Shown: positions 40,786-52,347, numbered from the stretch's first letter. The stretch: 64,000 bases of DNA from Powellomyces hirtus (GCA_025526995.1 JAHLKG010000001.1:124001-188000); one strand, 5' to 3'. Translations and numbers: made by a program. The notes: a model not told the origin generated them from the sequence alone.

Positions 40786-40967
40786 CCTCCCTCAGACTCT
40801 GAGGAAGCATCGTAGATGGATGTGAAGGGGATGAATAGAAAGGGAGAGCTCATGTTCATTTTAGACTGTTGACGCGGTGCTCAGTTCTTGCGTTGGCGCG
40901 CGGTGTTTGTGTATGCGACAGAGGCGTCCCTTGTGTCGAAGTGTTTGTGTGTATGCATGTGTGCATA

Positions 40968-41076
40968 TAGGTCGGTTTTTGCGTCGCCGCGCGTATGATT
41001 GTATTTGTAGGTCGGTTGTTGCGTCGCCGCGCGTATGATTGTGTAGTAGGTCGGTTCTTGCATCGCCGCGCATGAT
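40968..41076 (-). repeat. Three-unit tandem repeat in Gypsy-2 3' region
   Basis: Plus-strand units of about 38-40 bp, TAGGTCGGTT(G/T/C)TTGCGTCGCC then GCGCGTATGATTGT, three times. No antisense gene is visible in this element's 345 bp 3' region, unlike Gypsy-1, Copia-1 and Copia-2. Confidence 0.8.
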
Positions 41077-41130
41077 GTAAGGAGAGACGAGGCGAAGCCG
41101 TTCCGTCATGGTTGAGTAGTGATAAGGATT

Positions 41131-44100
41131 TTACCTTTTTCTACTAGTTGGCTGTATCGCCAAAGAGTTTGGATGTGCTCTGCGCCATCGTTCGTAGGCA
41201 GATGTTTCTCGGAGTTCGGACTCAGGTTCCCATGTAGGATCGGCCCATCCTGCCCATTTGACCAAAAGATTTCGCTTGTGGCAGCGCTCATCGAGAATGT
41301 CTTCAACAACCCATTCTTGTTCTCCACGAACTTCGACTGGTTCGGGTGGTTGTTGGACTTCGCGTTGTGGATATTGGTCTATTGCGTGAGGGCGTAGGAT
41401 ATCGACGTGGAAGACAGGCCAAATGCCACTAATCTTTGAAGGCGAGAGGTCGAGTTCATAGGTATCAGGATGATCACCTTTGGCGATGACTTTGTAGGGT
41501 CCGATCCATATAGTAGAGAATCGAGGGCCTCTTCTTATGTCAACCTCGAGGTCTATACCCTTGCGATTGAGGTCAACGAGGTCTCCGATATTGTATGCGA
41601 TAGGAGTACGGCCTTTGTCATGTTGTCGGGCATATTCATCTTGTGCTCGACGTAGATTTTCGCGTACGATTCGGGCTATCTCTTCTTGTCCCTTGTAGTA
41701 TCTTTCGAGTTCGGCCTTATCAACTCCGCGTAAACGAAGTTCTTGTCCTTCTAGGAGTGGATTCCATCCAGGTAAGATAACTGTGCGGCCAAGATCTACT
41801 TCAAATGGTGTCAGGCCTTCATATTCGCTTCTAGGGGCAGTGTTGAAGGCGAACTCGACAAGCGGAAGTAGTTTCTTCCAGTTGCTTCTATCGTAGTTGA
41901 GATACTGTTTGAAAATTCTCTTCAATGTTTGAATGGCTCGTTCGACTTTTCCATCAGTTTGTTGATGTCGAGCTGTGGCGAATTCATGCTTAACGCTGAG
42001 TAATATGTCGAAAGCGAGGAAAAAATCTGAAAGTGCTCGAGGTTCGCGGTCCGTCACAAAGACTTTCGGAGTTCTGACGTATTTCCACACTCGATCCAGA
42101 AAAACGGCAGCAAGTTCTTTACCGCCAATGTTTTTGTCGACAGCTGAAAGAATAGCACGTCCTGATAGATGATCGATGCAAGCGAGACATGCTTCATCTC
42201 CGATGTAGAAAATATCAAATCCAATAGTATGCTATCTTCCCAATGGAACAGGGAGTGGTTGTAGAAATCCGTAACGGCGATGACCAGGTTTGAATTGTCG
42301 GCAGGATTGGCATGTTCCGACATACTTCATGACGTCTTGTCTAACGTTAGGCCAATAATAATCAACGAGAATTCGGACGAGTGTTTTCTTAACGCCGAGA
42401 TGACCTCCAGTAGCTAAATCATCGTGAAATTGTCATAAGACTTTTGGGCGTAGGCTTTCAGGTACGTAAAGGTGTCCTTCATGTCGAGCGATTCCATCTT
42501 GGAAAGTATATCGTCGTTCTCTTGCAGTCTTTTCGTGATCAGGTTTCCGACAGATCTCTTCAAGGTATTCAGAATAGGGGTCTGTAGCTAGAGCTTGTTT
42601 CCATTCTTCGGTAGAATATGTTGGCATCGTGCAAAGATCTACCGTTGTGCCGACTATAGCAGGAATGCCATCTATCATGTTGTTGATTTGAGTCTGCATA
42701 TAAATACGTCTTTGACATTCGACACAACGTGGAGCGTAAATAGCACTTCAAGAAAGAATGTCCGCAATATGATTCCACCTCCCTGGAATGTACTGAATCG
42801 TAAAATCGTATTCTTGTAGAATTTCGACCCATCGAGCTTGTCTTCGGCTAAGATGAGGTTGGGTTTGGATAAATTCTAAGCCTTTGTGATCGCTGAAGCA
42901 CCGAAACGGTCGTCCAACCAAGTATGGTCTATTGGCTACAAGCATCTTGACTAATGCCAGGAGTTCTTGTTCATGTGTCGGATACTGAGTCTCAGCGCCC
43001 TTCATCTTGCAAGAGTAGAAAACGACAGGTCGGAGGCGAGGTAATTGTTTCCATTCGCCGACGAGACAAGGAAGATTCGTTGGTATGGTCTTATCATCAT
43101 ATGGTTGTCCGATCCATCCAGCAATGGCGTAGCCAGACGAATCTGTGTAGACGTAGATAGGTTTACTTTCGTCGATTGTTGCTAAAGCTGGCGCGTTGAT
43201 AAGTGCTTCCTTCAGTTTCTGGAAGGCTTGCTCTTGATCGGCTTCCCATTGGAACTTAACTTTCGCCGATTGGATGTTGGATAATGGGAGAGCAATGTTC
43301 GAATAATCTTTGACAAAATCGAGGAAGTAGTTGGCGAGACCAAGGAATGATTGAACTCCTTTCGTAGATGTGGGTCTAGGCCAGTCCTTGATCACTTGGA
43401 TCTTCGACGGGGCGATGCGAATTCCATTTCGGCCCAAGACGTGTCCACACCATTCGACTTTGGGGACGGCCCAGACGCATTTGGAAGGTTTGACATAAAG
43501 TTGATGTTCTTCGAGCTTCTTGAGGACTAGATCGACATGTTTCTGATGTTCTTCTAGTGTCTTTGAGAAAATGAGGATATCGTCGAGGTATGAGTTAACG
43601 AAGTCGTCGTAATCTTTGTGGAAAATTTTGTTCATTAATCGTTGGAAGGCAGCAGGAGCGTTGGTTAAGCCGAAAGGCATGACGAGGTATTCAAAATGAC
43701 CAAATCTTGTACGTATAGCGGTCTTTTCCCAATCTTGCTTTCGGATGAGCAAGCGATGATAGGCTTCCTTAATATCAATGAGACTGAAGTATTCGCATCC
43801 TTGAATTCGGTCGCGCATTTCACGGATGTTCGGAAGAGGTGTTTGATCTTTCTTTGTGATGGCGTTGAGACCTCGATAGTCCCAGCAAATACGTAGTCCT
43901 CCATCTTTCTTCTTAGCGAAAACAACACTAGCTCCCCATGGGCTTGAGGAGTGCTGTATCCATCCTTTCTCGAGCATCAGTTGAATTTGCTTTTTCAGCT
44001 CGGCTAATTCTTCCTTATTCATGTGGCGGAGAGGTTGCCAGACAGGTTCAGCGCCTTCGACGAGTTCAATTTGGAAATTATCTTCTCCCCAATCAGGTGG

Positions 44101-44916
44101 TAAGCCTTGCGGTTCCTTGAATAGAGTATCAACATACTTTTCCAGAGAATCTTTCAAGAGTTCAGGGTTTCCCTTAAACCGTTTAGGATCCTCCGAAATT
44201 TCGTTGAGAGCCAGTCGGCATACAGTATTGTCTTCGAATTTATTTTGTCGCCAGGCTTTGTTGAATCGTTTAGATGTAACTTCGATCATTTGGATATTGC
44301 AATGAGTAGAGGCTTTGGTGAACTCAGATTGTTTCGTAGATGGAATAGTGTCGAAGTGCGAGAGACAATTCCGAGGGAGAAAGTCTAATGGTTGCCATTT
44401 TCGTGATGTTCGTTCGCATTTAATGGTGACAGAGAGTGATGCGTTTGGTATCTGTGAATGATTAGTAAAACGGAGAATAGGTTGTTTTTCATGTAAGTAT
44501 TGTTCAGCATGAGTAAAAAGGTTCCAGAAAGGTGTTCCGATGATCGCATCGTATATAAGATCGCTGACAAGCCATGGGAGTTGTCCAACCATAAAAGGCG
44601 AACGAGATTCGATGTTCCAAAGTTCTAACGGTTCGGAGACAACGGTGTCTAGGAGAATTTGAGATTTTTTGTCGGCCAGAGTTATTTGTTGTGGTTTGGT
44701 AGGCCTAGTTTCGAATTTATGTTTTGTGGTGAAGGTCTTGTCGAGAAACATTCCCATCGCTCCGCTATCGAATAATACTCGGGCAAATTTCTTTCCAATA
44801 CGGCCATGTGCAATCCATAATCCAGTGGCCAAAGGTTTCCATGCATCTTGAAGGGTAAGTAGATATGGAGGCCGAACAGAGCTACCGATAGGCTCTAACG
44901 ACCGTTGAGAAAACCC
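41131..44916 (-). pseudogene. pol: Gypsy-2 pol (PR, RT, RNase H, integrase, chromodomain), three stops
   Basis: One frame, -1 relative to gag. Protease has VLFDSGAMG, RT has YLDDILIFS, and RNase H has YTDSSGYA, HEQELL and SDHKGL. Integrase has HHCC, GFDIFY, VTDREPRAL and GKVERAI, an intact Asp-Asp-Glu set. The chromodomain is near the end (EWVVEDILDER, LVKWAGWADPTWEPES). In-frame stops are TGA 42748 (after HIADILS, where Ser-Arg is usual), TGA 42433 and a TAG near 42231 (Trp position). All fit C-to-T or G-to-A changes. Without these three stops the frame would be continuous from the gag overlap to 41131. Confidence 0.93.
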
Positions 44917-46253
44917 ACTTGTCGTTGTTGAGCATTAGCGACATTGACTGCACTTTGGATAGCTGCTTGCACTTGCGGTGAGATTTGGTTTAACTGATTC
45001 TGCATCGTATTGTCATTCGCCATTCCTTGCGCTTGGTTTTGATTCTGATTGTGTTGGCCTTGACCGCCTCGACCGCGACCATTTCCGCGGCCTCGTTGTC
45101 CGGAGCCACCGTGTCGATTACCACGTTGTTGATTTCCGCTATTATACCAACAGTCAGCGGACCAATCTCCCATACGATTACAAATTGGGCAAGGAGTTGT
45201 TGGTGCTTGACGTCGTTGACTGCGGCCTCTCAATTGGTAACCTTGTCTAGGATAATTGTACAGTGATCTGTAGGTAATGAGGTTGCGGCTCACACCGGGT
45301 GGATATGGAATAAGATTAAGATTGTTGAAGTTGTCCGTAAGGTTATCGGTATCGTCTATTCCAGTTATGCGAGGATTGGAATAAGGAGTATATCGTTGTT
45401 GGCCGCCTCGTCCGCCTCGGCCACGACCGCTTCCACGACCGCGACCGGATCCGCCGCGCCCACGAGAGGACGTATTGAGAGGATTATTGTCAGAAAATCC
45501 ATGGACCACAAAAGCCTGTCGAGCAGCTTCTATGGCTTGCTGAATGGTAATGGGTGCAGCAGCTGCAGCGGCGAGGTTTTGATTGATTTCAAAAGTATTG
45601 ATCGCATTGTATAAATAGTGACCGATGATAGGGTTCTTAAGGAGATCTGCTTTAAAAATACGAACAATATCAGCAGCAGGAATAGTAGCTTGTGTAGGGT
45701 CGAGACGCAAAGCGGCGTCAAGTTCGTGACATTCATCTTGGAACTTTGTAACAAATTCCTCAAGTGAGTTCCCGAGAGCAAGGTTGGTCAATCTAAGTTC
45801 GATCGCGTTGCAAAGATTGCAAGGGAAGAATTCGGTAATGAGGGCTGTTTGGAAAGCTGCCCAACTGGCAGGTGCTCCTGCGGCAGAAGTAGTGTTGTAC
45901 CATTCAAGAGCAGTACCCTTGAGGTAAGATTGGAGAGTGCCAACGTAGTCGGCCATGGGCAATGGTACGGCAGGAACTGCAGGAACAGGAGGAGGACTGA
46001 CAACTGCAGGAATGGCGGGAGTAGCGAGAGCCCAATAAAAGTTACTGTGAGAGGTCAAAAACTCCTCTATCTTCTTGGCGGACTTGGTGCCATCGTATTC
46101 GGAAAGCTTAGCTTTTTGTGCGTTGAGAAGGGTCTTAGCTCGGTTAGGACGAGCAGGAGCTGCGGCAGCAACAACAGGAGCAGCGGCAATAACACCGGCA
46201 GTAATGGCGGTAACGATAGCAGCTTGTTGAGCGGGAGTAAGTGCAGGGGGCAT
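44895..46253 (-). CDS. gag: Gypsy-2 gag (452 aa)
   Basis: Ala/Pro-rich N-terminus, a capsid region (GTALEWYNTT, then ITEFFPCNL), a Gly/Arg-rich segment (RGRGGSGRGRGSGRGRG-type) and a zinc knuckle that reads CPICNRMGDWSADC. The expected His of CCHC is Asp, which should weaken zinc binding. The C-terminus is Asn/Gln-rich. The frame is intact. The start is about 60 bp inside the 5' LTR. Confidence 0.92.
   Translation of the reverse strand: MPPALTPAQQAAIVTAITAGVIAAAPVVAAAAPARPNRAKTLLNAQKAKLSEYDGTKSAKKIEEFLTSHSNFYWALATPAIPAVVSPPPVPAVPAVPLPMADYVGTLQSYLKGTALEWYNTTSAAGAPASWAAFQTALITEFFPCNLCNAIELRLTNLALGNSLEEFVTKFQDECHELDAALRLDPTQATIPAADIVRIFKADLLKNPIIGHYLYNAINTFEINQNLAAAAAAPITIQQAIEAARQAFVVHGFSDNNPLNTSSRGRGGSGRGRGSGRGRGGRGGQQRYTPYSNPRITGIDDTDNLTDNFNNLNLIPYPPGVSRNLITYRSLYNYPRQGYQLRGRSQRRQAPTTPCPICNRMGDWSADCWYNSGNQQRGNRHGGSGQRGRGNGRGRGGQGQHNQNQNQAQGMANDNTMQNQLNQISPQVQAAIQSAVNVANAQQRQVGFLNGR
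44910..44916 (-). promoter_or_regulatory. -1 frameshift heptamer GGGTTTT (Gypsy-2)
   Basis: Minus strand G GGT TTT in the gag frame, five codons before the gag TAG at 44897-44895. It is a canonical X-XXY-YYZ heptamer (GGGUUUU, used by barley yellow dwarf virus). pol continues in the -1 frame across it. Confidence 0.7.
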
Positions 46254-46300
46254 GTTTGAAGATACGAGTGGTGTACGTAGGTTTCGTTGATGGTGCTAAC

Positions 46301-46315
46301 GGGGTGGTGCTACCA
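46301..46315 (-). promoter_or_regulatory. Gypsy-2 primer-binding site
   Basis: Minus strand TGGTAGCACCACCCC directly after the LTR, the same as in Gypsy-1, and the first twelve bases as in Gypsy-3. Confidence 0.8.
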
Positions 46316-46593
46316 TGTAACGTCAAAGGAAGCTTTGATAGTTGGTAGTAATAAATAGTGTGTATTATCATGTGTTGTAAGGTGACGAGCGGAGAAGGGC
46401 GACCAGCGGCTGACAGCTTTATAAAATGCGTGTCAGGGTGGCGCAAAGTAATTTATCCGTGAGGCGCTTTATTGCCTATGAGTCAGGAGTCATGTATATC
46501 ACCGATGAACAGGTGGCCAGCCCGAACAAAGGATCGCGTATAACGTAATCAGAAAATCACGGAAAAATATAAGAATATGAGGGTTCCCCGACA
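46316..46593 (-). repeat. Gypsy-2 5' LTR (278 bp)
   Basis: Same boundaries as the 3' LTR. Followed on the plus strand by AGAGG and the resumed Gypsy-1c pol. Confidence 0.95.
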
Positions 46594-49500
46594 AGAGGCG
46601 CTGGCAGCTGACCATCCGCTCCGACTGACCCTAGAGAAATACGTCACGACGCTATTCACCGAGCAGTCAGGCATGCCTCCGGACCGAGGCGAGGACAATT
46701 TCACCATTCGGCTCAAACCCGGCTCGAAGCCCGTGATGCAGCCACTCCAGCATTTGAGCCCTGACGAACTGGACGAGCTCGGCCAGCAGATGCAGCGTTT
46801 AATGGACAAGGGTTGGATCTCACACTCTCGCAGTCTGTGGGGCGCGCCCGTCCTATTTGCCCCAAAGAAGGACGGCGGCCTACGCTGCTGCATTGACTAC
46901 CGGGCCCTGAACAAGATGACTCACAAGGATGCCACGCCACTTCCGAACCTCTCGGAGCTGCGCGACAGGCTTGTCAACATGCGGGTATTCACCGCGATCG
47001 ACATCCGCGACGCGTACCACTGCATCATGATCCGACCGGAAGATAGGGAGAAAACAGCGTTCCGAACACGTTTTGGACATTTCGAATACAATGTTCTACC
47101 TTTTGGCTTAACTAATGCACCTGCTACATTCCAGCGACTAACCAACAAGCTCTTGGGCGACAAGTACGACGCCTACGTGATCTCATACCTCGACGATATT
47201 CTCATATTCAGCACCGACATGAGTTCGCACATTCAGCACGTCGACGAGGTCCTCAAGACCTTGGCGGAACATCGCCTCCACATCAAACCCAGCAAATGTC
47301 AATGGGCAGTTGACGAAGTCGAGTTCTGCGGCCACCGAGTCGGCAAGGATGGCCTGAGTATCGCCCCCTCCAAGGTCACTGCGGTCCGGGAACGACCTCG
47401 CCTGACCAACTCCCTGGAACTCCTTAGTTTTATGGGCCTCGTCAACTACGTCAAAGAATACATCCCCGAGTATGCACAGATCGCCCTACCGTTAACGAAC
47501 CTACAATCCGGCAATTGCCCATGGCAATGGGGCGACAAGGAGGACAAGGCGTTCAACCGCTTAAAGGAATTATGCTCTTCGGCACCTACCCTAGCGTATT
47601 TCGACCCGGTGCTCGACACCTACTTGTTTACCGACGCATCGGGCTACGCCTACGGTGGATGGCTGGCACAGCCGGCTGCAGGGGATTTCCCATACCCTCA
47701 TCCACTACCTACCACCAAATCAGGCTTAGCTAACCTTCCGCAACTTCGCCCGGTGACATACTACTCCCGCAAGATGCAACCAGCCGAAACCCGATACCCA
47801 GTACATGAACAAGAACTGCTGAGGCTGGTCAAATCCATACGCGCCAACCGCCATTACCTCATCGGCCGCCCCTTCCGTGCTTTTGTCGACCACAAATCCC
47901 TGATCTACCTTCAGGAACAACCCCACCTGTCACGTCGCCAAGCGGGCTGGGTCGAGTTCCTCCAACAGTTCGATTTCTCAGTGGAATACCTCCCCGGCAC
48001 ATGGAACTCGATCGCCGACTTCCTAAGTCGCGACCCGACTTACGCCCCCAAGTGTGTGACCTGCCAGGCCAAGATCGACGTGGTCACCGCCATTGTGCAA
48101 CCGGAGATAACCGCAACGACGCACATGCCGACCGATGCGGACTGGACCCGAGCGCTTGCATCCGATGATTTTGGCCAAAACATCCTCCTAACCCTTGACG
48201 GTCCACAGGAGAATCTGTCTGGCCATGCGCGCCGATTCCGGACAGTGGACTCCCCTCCGCACCGATTCTTGATGTACCACGACCGTCGGTACGTCCCCGA
48301 CAGTCTACGGGGGCCACTTCTTCAGACCCATCACGACTCCCTCGCAAACGGCGGCCACTCCGGTGTACAACGGACGCTCGCCAAACTTCTGGAGTTGTAC
48401 TATTGGCCTCACATGGAACGTGATGTGTACCAATATGTCCGCACTTGCCCTACATGCCAACGTCACAAGCGCGCCGCACCGATCGGTTTCCTCCGCAGCT
48501 TACCGATCCCCGACGCTTGTTGGCAACAAATCGGCATGGATATATTCTTCCCCACGTCAGGCTCTAAGGGGGGGGAACCTCGGGTAGAGCCCGACGCGAT
48601 GAAGAACCCTTCGCACAACACCGGCGAGAGACTGACCAAGACGGCGGACGCCGTACTCCTCATCGTTGGCTACCTTTCATGCCGCGTGATACTTCTACCT
48701 ACTAACACACGCCCTACAGCTCAGGAGATGGCTCAACTCTTTCTGGAACAGGCATTTTGCCACACGGGGTTGCCCCACACCATCATGAGCAACCGGGACC
48801 CCAAGTGGCTATCAGAATTCTGGCGGTACCTTATGCGGGCACTCGACGTCAAGCAGGAACTCTCGTCGGCACGACACCAACAGACCGATGGCAAGGCGGA
48901 GAACGCCATCAAGACGATCAAGGGAATCATGGGCTCCTATCTTGACTATGCCGGCTCCAACTGGAAGAGCTTACTCCCCACCCTCGAGTACAACTACAAC
49001 CGAACGCCGCAGACGTCAACGGGACTATCCCCTTTCGAGATTGACCTAGGCCGCGTTCCCTGGGTACCGAACCAATGGGTAGCACCTAACCCCGGGGAGA
49101 TGATAAGGCAATTGGCACAAACCGCCGTGGAGAGACGGATTAAGGAATTCGCCGACGTGAGTCGCATCGTGCAGCAACGGCTCCGAGACGCACAGGACCA
49201 GCAGGCAAAGTACTACGACCGCAAGAAGCACACGGAAGCATACCGAGAGGGTGACAAGGTCTTACTTCACCGTGAGGGTATCGCGATTACCAGTGTCACC
49301 ACAAGGAACAAAAAGCTGGCTGAACAATGGATTGGGCCATTCACAGTACGCGGCAAGGGCCCGCATCCTGACATTTACGAGCTCGAACTACCCAAGGAGT
49401 TCACCGGGTTGCACCCAGTCTTTCATGTCAGCATTCTGAGACGTTACCATGACCCGGGCGGTACCCCGTACAGACAGGTCACCGCTCCGCCTGAGCCCAA

Positions 49501-49806
49501 GAAGGACGAAGACGGTCAGGAGACCTACCAAGTGGACAAGATCCTAAACGCCAGATGGCACAGGAACACCGAGCAGTTCTTAGTCAAGTGGACAGGTTAC
49601 AACGGCACCCAGAACACGTGGGAGCCGTATGCACACGTGAAGGGGAACGACTGCACTGGAAGAATGGCTCCGGGAGCATCCCGAAGAGGACCGCAGCCAA
49701 AGGCTAGTAGCCAGGCGACGTAGGAGAACCTAGATAGCGAGCTGTACCATAAATTAACAAGAGATATGCTACGTGAGGTAGAGGACATTATAGTGCGAGA
49801 CCCCGG

Positions 49807-50579
49807 CATTGTTGGACGATGGCCGAAGGCTGCTGGGCAGCATACCTCACTGGGTGAGATGCCAGGATCGCTGGACGATGAGCCAACGGCTTGCCGATGC
49901 AAGGTGACCGGCACCAGATTTGCATGGCAGCGTACCTCGAGACCCGCGGGGACCATGGCCGTGGTACATACCTACGCGAAGGGGAAGAGAAGGGCTTCGG
50001 CCAGGATACCGGCATTGTTTGACAATGGGCCGAAGGCCGCTGGGCGGCGTACCTCACTGGGTGAGAAGGGTGATGCTGGGCATCGACCGGCTTGCCGATG
50101 CAAGGTGACCGGCACCAGATTTGCATGGCAGCGTACCTCAAGACCCGCGGGGACCATGGCCGCAGTACATACCCACGCGAAGGGGAAGAGAAGGGCTTCG
50201 GCCAAGATACCGGCATCGTTTGACGATGGGCCGAAGGTCGCTGGGCGACATACCTCGCTGGGCGAGATGCCGGGATCGCTGGGCGATGAGCCGAAGACTG
50301 GGAGGCAGTAGACCTCACGAGGTGAGATGCCGGCATCGTTGGACGATGGCCGAAGACTGCGAGGCAGTAGACCTCACGAGGTGAGATGCCGGCATTGTTG
50401 GACGATGGCCAAAGGCTGCTGGGCAGCATATCTCGCTGGGCGAGATGCCGGAATCGTTGGACAATGAGCCGAAGACTGCGAGGCAGTAGACCTCACTAGG
50501 TGAGATACCGGCATCGTTGGACGATGGCCGGGGAACCGTTGGGCGGTCTTCCCAACGGGGAAGTGTGATGCAGGGCATC
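49807..50579 (+). repeat. Hairpin array, Gypsy-1c 3' region
   Basis: Same architecture as 3698-4528, one 59 bp unit shorter at its start. Several stems are spoiled by single transitions, for example ATCGT-TGG-ACAAT near 50457, ACTGG-GAG-GCAGT near 50297 and ATCGC-TGG-ACGAT near 49869. Copies a and b keep nearly all stems perfect. Confidence 0.9.
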
Positions 50580-50797
50580 TACCATGAGCACCATAGCCGG
50601 GAGGAAGCCGAGTGACATTGGACACAGCGGACGCATACGAAATGCTATAAGGCTCAAGGGAGCACAGCGATGAGAAGGCAAGTACAGCGATGAGATTGTG
50701 GTACTGAATTTGATTATACGGGCCAAAGGCCAGGCCCCGAAGGAGCAACAGACAACAAGTGAAAGTATGTACAAGAAGGAGGGGGGGGGAGAACTAA

Positions 50798-51537
50798 TCA
50801 ACCAATCTTGGTGAAGGAGAATTGGCACCGGTTGCCGTGGCACCGGTCGCCCAACCCGCACCGGAGGGGGGTGTAATTTGCCACGTTCATCTTGCTGCGA
50901 AGAGAGCTGAGTTAGTCAGGTAAGACAGCAGCAGGCCAAAGAGTACTACTTACACACGGACGTGGCCCATGCAGTGGAGATGGTTGCATGGGAACATGCG
51001 GAGGTCCGCCCCGACATGGTTGCAGCCAGCGAACTGGCACCCGGCGGGGATGGCCGCAAAGAAGAGAACCCGGCCGCAGTGGGGGGCGCCGCACGTCAAC
51101 TGGCACTGAGGGCTGTTGTTCTGGAAAGCAAAGGAACAAAGGAACCACACCGTTAGGAAGACATCAGGCCGCCTCTCAGCGAAGGGGGAACATACCGTGT
51201 CATCGGCCGCCGCCACGATGCAGGGCCGGCGCACCAAATGGTGGCATTCCGATGTGAACATCTTGCTCTTGCGGAATTGGTTGCACTTCCAGCAAGAGGG
51301 CAAGTCGGCCGACCTCTCGGGGGTGGACTTTTCATGGACCGAGGGGTCCTGTAGATAACAAGGGAAGACGGGGAACATGAGACGAGTTGCCACAACCGAG
51401 GACGAGCACCGACCCCTACTTACCCGGGCGGGCTGGGCCCGCTTGGTTGCGCCTTTTGCGAGTTGTTGGGTGGGCCGGCGCTTGCCCGCGGTGGTGGTGT
51501 CGGAGGGGAGAGGAGAGTTGTTGGCGACGTCGGCCAT
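50798..51537 (-). CDS. Gypsy-1c antisense spliced Cys-rich protein (176 aa)
   Basis: Four exons on the minus strand: 51537-51424, 51348-51196, 51120-50954 and 50894-50798 (114 + 153 + 167 + 97 = 531 nt, exactly 177 codons with TGA). Introns of 75, 75 and 59 nt start GTAAGT, GTATGT and GTAAGT and end CTACAG, TTCCAG and CGCAG. The product begins MADVANNSPLPSD with a basic stretch (GKRRPTQQ), then has many Cys/His pairs: CWKC, SECHHLVRRPC, CQLTCGAPHC, GCQFAGCNH, CNHLHCMGH and CGLGDRCHGNRC. This is consistent with zinc-binding, RING-like modules of no family I recognise. It lies between pol and the 3' LTR. A TTTAAAAGG motif about 105 bp upstream could be its TATA box. In Gypsy-1a and 1b it is deleted to a stub. 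Confidence 0.75.
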
Positions 51538-51539
51538 GT

Positions 51540-51585
51540 TGTTTGTGTATGTATGTATGTATGTGCGTGTGTGTGTGTGATGTGT
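51540..51585 (+). repeat. TG/TATG microsatellite upstream of the antisense gene
   Basis: GTATGTATGTATG followed by TGTGTGTG. On the minus strand it forms a CA-rich leader just before the antisense ATG. The Copia-2 antisense gene also has a C/A-rich leader. Confidence 0.8.
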
Positions 51586-51996
51586 GTCTGTCGAGCTACA
51601 AAGGAAAGAAGAGCGAGAGGGGGGGAGATTCAACGGGCATTACCTTTTAAAGGCTTGACCTGCCTGGGAACGCTCGGAAATTCAGGTGTTAGTGTTTCAT
51701 CCCCTACGGAGCGCAGCAGATGTTACTTATCGAAATCCGCATGGAGGAAGCTACTCGTGATTCATCTAGGGCCCCTACGAAGAGAGAAATAGACTTTCCG
51801 ACGACTTCACGCACCACGAAGGGCGGAGACTACCCGTCGGAGACTACCGCGACGCGACCCGCGCCAGGGTTGCCTCCCCAGCCTCATCTTCCCACAACCA
51901 CGTCAGCATCCGTTAACCCGCCGCCGCCCGGCTTAGGCAAGCTTCGCCTCGCTGAAGAGATTCGAGCCTAAGAGATAGTCGCGAATCTAAGGGGGG

Positions 51997-52271
51997 TGTA
52001 ATGAGGCGTGGCTCACCAGCCTAAGCCTAGACACGCGTCGGGAAGGGCCCCGCGCGAGATGGATGCTAGCGTCAGCATCCCGAAGGGTACTAGACCTCAG
52101 GGATGGCCACGGATGGCCATCACGTGACCAGGGCCGCTCCGCGGCCTAGAAGAAAAGAAGGAATGCTCCGACGAGGGCGCATTCAGGACTTAGTGATCTA
52201 ACAGTAGAATTAGAGATAGGGAATTCCCAAATAGAAGACTAGACTCTGGCAACGGACCTAGTATTATTACA
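51997..52271 (+). repeat. Gypsy-1c 3' LTR (275 bp)
   Basis: TGTAAT...ATTACA, preceded by TAAGGGGGG and followed by TATGT. Nearly identical to 38204-38478. Confidence 0.95.
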
Positions 52272-52347
52272 TATGTGGTGAAACGGAATATATTGAAAGA
52301 CCTTATACTAATACTAATACACTAATACAGAGACATAACCAATGCAC

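Larger units (their letters stand above)
40508..46593 (-). mobile_element. Gypsy-2: minus-strand Ty3/gypsy chromovirus nested in Gypsy-1c pol
   Basis: 278 bp LTRs at both ends (40508-40785 and 46316-46593) with six differences by eye, four of them CpG transitions. Target duplication AGAGG. Primer site 46315-46301, gag, a -1 frameshift site, pol with three stops, a short repeat region and a purine tract (GAGTCTGAGGGAGG, 40799-40786, minus strand). It is a complete element with decayed pol. Confidence 0.95.
39664..49723 (+). pseudogene. pol: Gypsy-1c pol, interrupted by Gypsy-2
   Basis: The first part (39664-40507) holds the protease (LIDTGCN) and linker. The second (46594-49723) holds RT with CIDYRALNK and YLDD intact, RNase H with VDHKSL intact, the integrase zinc finger and core, and the chromodomain. 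The break is the Gypsy-2 insertion with target duplication AGAGG (40503-40507, 46594-46598). Other damage: the second integrase Asp is Asn (MSNRDPKW, CG to CA), and an extra A near 49647 shifts the last 30 or so residues after EPYAHVKG. The RT domain is the best preserved of the three Gypsy-1 copies. Confidence 0.93.
38204..52271 (+). mobile_element. Gypsy-1c: Ty3/gypsy chromovirus, complete, split by Gypsy-2
   Basis: 275 bp LTRs at both ends, differing at two CpG positions noticed (near 38215 and 52231). Target duplication TATGT (38199-38203 and 52272-52276). gag is intact. pol is interrupted at 40507/46594 by Gypsy-2. The 3' region keeps the hairpin array and, unlike copies a and b, the whole antisense gene. 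RT lacks the frameshift and TGA of the tandem copies, but the integrase second Asp is Asn and the pol C-terminus is frameshifted. Confidence 0.95.

Noticed and set aside
44978..45614. Plus-strand frames opposite Gypsy-2 gag
   Set aside because: They mirror the Gly/Arg- and Ala-rich gag coding sequence. No introns or conserved motifs, unlike the antisense genes called elsewhere.
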